From assembly GCA_945865705.1 (NCBI GenBank), contig CAMBEY010000209.1:1-5404 (forward strand): 5,404 bases of DNA. The letters run 5' to 3'. Below the pieces are notes generated by a model. It was not told the origin of the DNA and did not search any database. It worked only from the letters and a program-made list of their open reading frames with translations. Of this stretch, positions 4,644 to 5,404 are shown piece after piece. Source of the stretch: Candidatus Sulfopaludibacter sp. SbA3 (GTDB lineage: Bacteria; Acidobacteriota; Terriglobia; 2-12-FULL-54-10). Positions within the stretch are counted from its first letter, which is position 1, and each line of letters begins with the position of its first letter. The position numbers and the translations under genes are program-made.

Positions 4644-5404
4644 ATGGGCAGACGAGTCGTCATTACCGGAGTTGGCTTGGTGACCGCCCTTGGGATCGGT
4701 ACGGAGGAGTCGTGGAAGGCGATCCTCGCTGGACAATCCGGCGTGGCTACCATTTCACGATTTGATCTGACGGATTACTCCTGCACAATCGCTGCGGAAG
4801 TGAAAGGGTTCGATCCGCTGCTCTGGATTGAGAAAAAAGAAATCAAGAAGATGGGATTGTTCATCCAGTTCGCCCTTGCGGCGGCGGACTTTGCTTTGAA
4901 GCAATCCGGGTTGAAAGTTACCGACGATATCTCCGAGCGAACAGGCGTTTGTATTGGCTCCGGCATCGGTGGATTCGATGTCATCGAGCGCGAGCACACC
5001 GCGCTGATGCAGGGTGGACCACGCCGGATATCACCTTTCTTCATTCCCGCCAGCATCGTCAATCTCGCCGCCGGCCATGTTTCGATCCGCCATAATGCCA
5101 AGGGGCCAAACTCAGCAACTTGCACGGCTTGCTCTTCGAGCGCGCATTCCCTCGGCGATGCCTTTAAGATTATTCAGCGTGGCGCGGCGGACGTCATGAT
5201 CAGCGGCGGTGCCGAGGCTGCCATCACACCGATGGGCGTTGGCGGGTTTGCCGCCATGCGAGCACTCTCCACGCGAAACGATGAACCCACTCGCGCCAGC
5301 CGGCCGTTCGATAAAGAGCGGGATGGTTTTGTCATCGGCGAAGGCGCAGGCATTTTGGTTCTCGAGGAACTGGAGTTCGCCAAGCGGCGCGGGGCCAACA
5401 TCCT
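4644..5404 (+). CDS. fabF: Beta-ketoacyl-ACP synthase II FabF (3' part missing)
   Basis: Condensing enzyme of type II fatty-acid synthesis. It takes an acyl chain onto its active-site Cys and joins it to malonyl-ACP, releasing CO2, in the cytoplasm. The frame is open from ATG 4644 to the right edge; 253 codons are visible, whereas the family is about 410-415 aa. Visible hallmarks are RRVVITGVGLVT (3-14), GSGIGGFDVIEREH (105-118), PRRISPFFIPASIVN (126-140), the nucleophile Cys163 in TACSSS (same number as in E. coli FabF), GVGGFAAMRALSTRND (198-213) and the conserved ASRPFDKERDGFVIGEGAG (218-236). The two catalytic His residues (near 303 and 340 in E. coli) lie beyond the window. Residue 71 is Gly in KKMGLF, where Asp is usual. 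It follows acpP, its substrate carrier, by 154 nt. Confidence 0.95.
   Translation, partial: MGRRVVITGVGLVTALGIGTEESWKAILAGQSGVATISRFDLTDYSCTIAAEVKGFDPLLWIEKKEIKKMGLFIQFALAAADFALKQSGLKVTDDISERTGVCIGSGIGGFDVIEREHTALMQGGPRRISPFFIPASIVNLAAGHVSIRHNAKGPNSATCTACSSSAHSLGDAFKIIQRGAADVMISGGAEAAITPMGVGGFAAMRALSTRNDEPTRASRPFDKERDGFVIGEGAGILVLEELEFAKRRGANI

Noticed and set aside
4446..4736. 96-codon minus-strand frame over the acpP-fabF spacer
   Set aside because: It runs through the acpP tail, the palindromic spacer and the fabF start, and the protein resembles nothing I know. The spacer is better explained as structured RNA.

Overview
This is a bacterial chromosomal window with all recognised genes on the + strand. 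The first two thirds hold the high-affinity phosphate uptake operon in the order pstS (3' part only), pstC, pstA, pstB, phoU. The last quarter holds the start of a fatty-acid synthesis cluster, acpP followed by fabF (5' part only). The base composition is moderately GC-rich, and two genes begin with TTG. The FabF active-site context (SATCTACSSSAH) and the SphX-like PstS resemble what I recall from Acidobacteriota, but this is an impression from memory and needs a database search.

Positions 1-3910: PstS captures phosphate outside the membrane. PstC and PstA form the permease, PstB is the ATPase, and PhoU is the regulator that couples transport state to Pho signalling. Spacing is tight (pstC/pstA overlap by 4 nt, pstA/pstB by 7 nt, gaps of 18 and 28 nt elsewhere), so one transcript is likely. 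Its promoter and any Pho box lie upstream of the window.

Positions 3911-4249: a 339-nt gap with no convincing gene. It carries a good sigma70-type promoter (TTGACC, 18 nt, TAAAAT), two copies of a 12-bp direct repeat exactly 30 bp apart, a perfect 6-bp dyad inside the first copy, a small hairpin and a strong ribosome binding site for acpP. This looks like the control region of the fatty-acid genes.

Positions 4250-5404: acpP matches the acyl carrier protein family from end to end, but an in-frame TAA stands at codon 61 where the family normally has Glu. The remaining 18 codons of a normal ACP follow in the same frame and end at TAG. This is the most notable oddity in the window. A 154-nt acpP-fabF gap contains several complementary segments that can fold into a small hairpin and a large imperfect one, with alternative pairings. 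fabF then runs off the window's end with its catalytic Cys163 present.

I see no CRISPR array, mobile element, tRNA or rRNA. Most of the window is well-known housekeeping and transport biology. The points worth a second look are the broken acpP and the two non-coding stretches around it.
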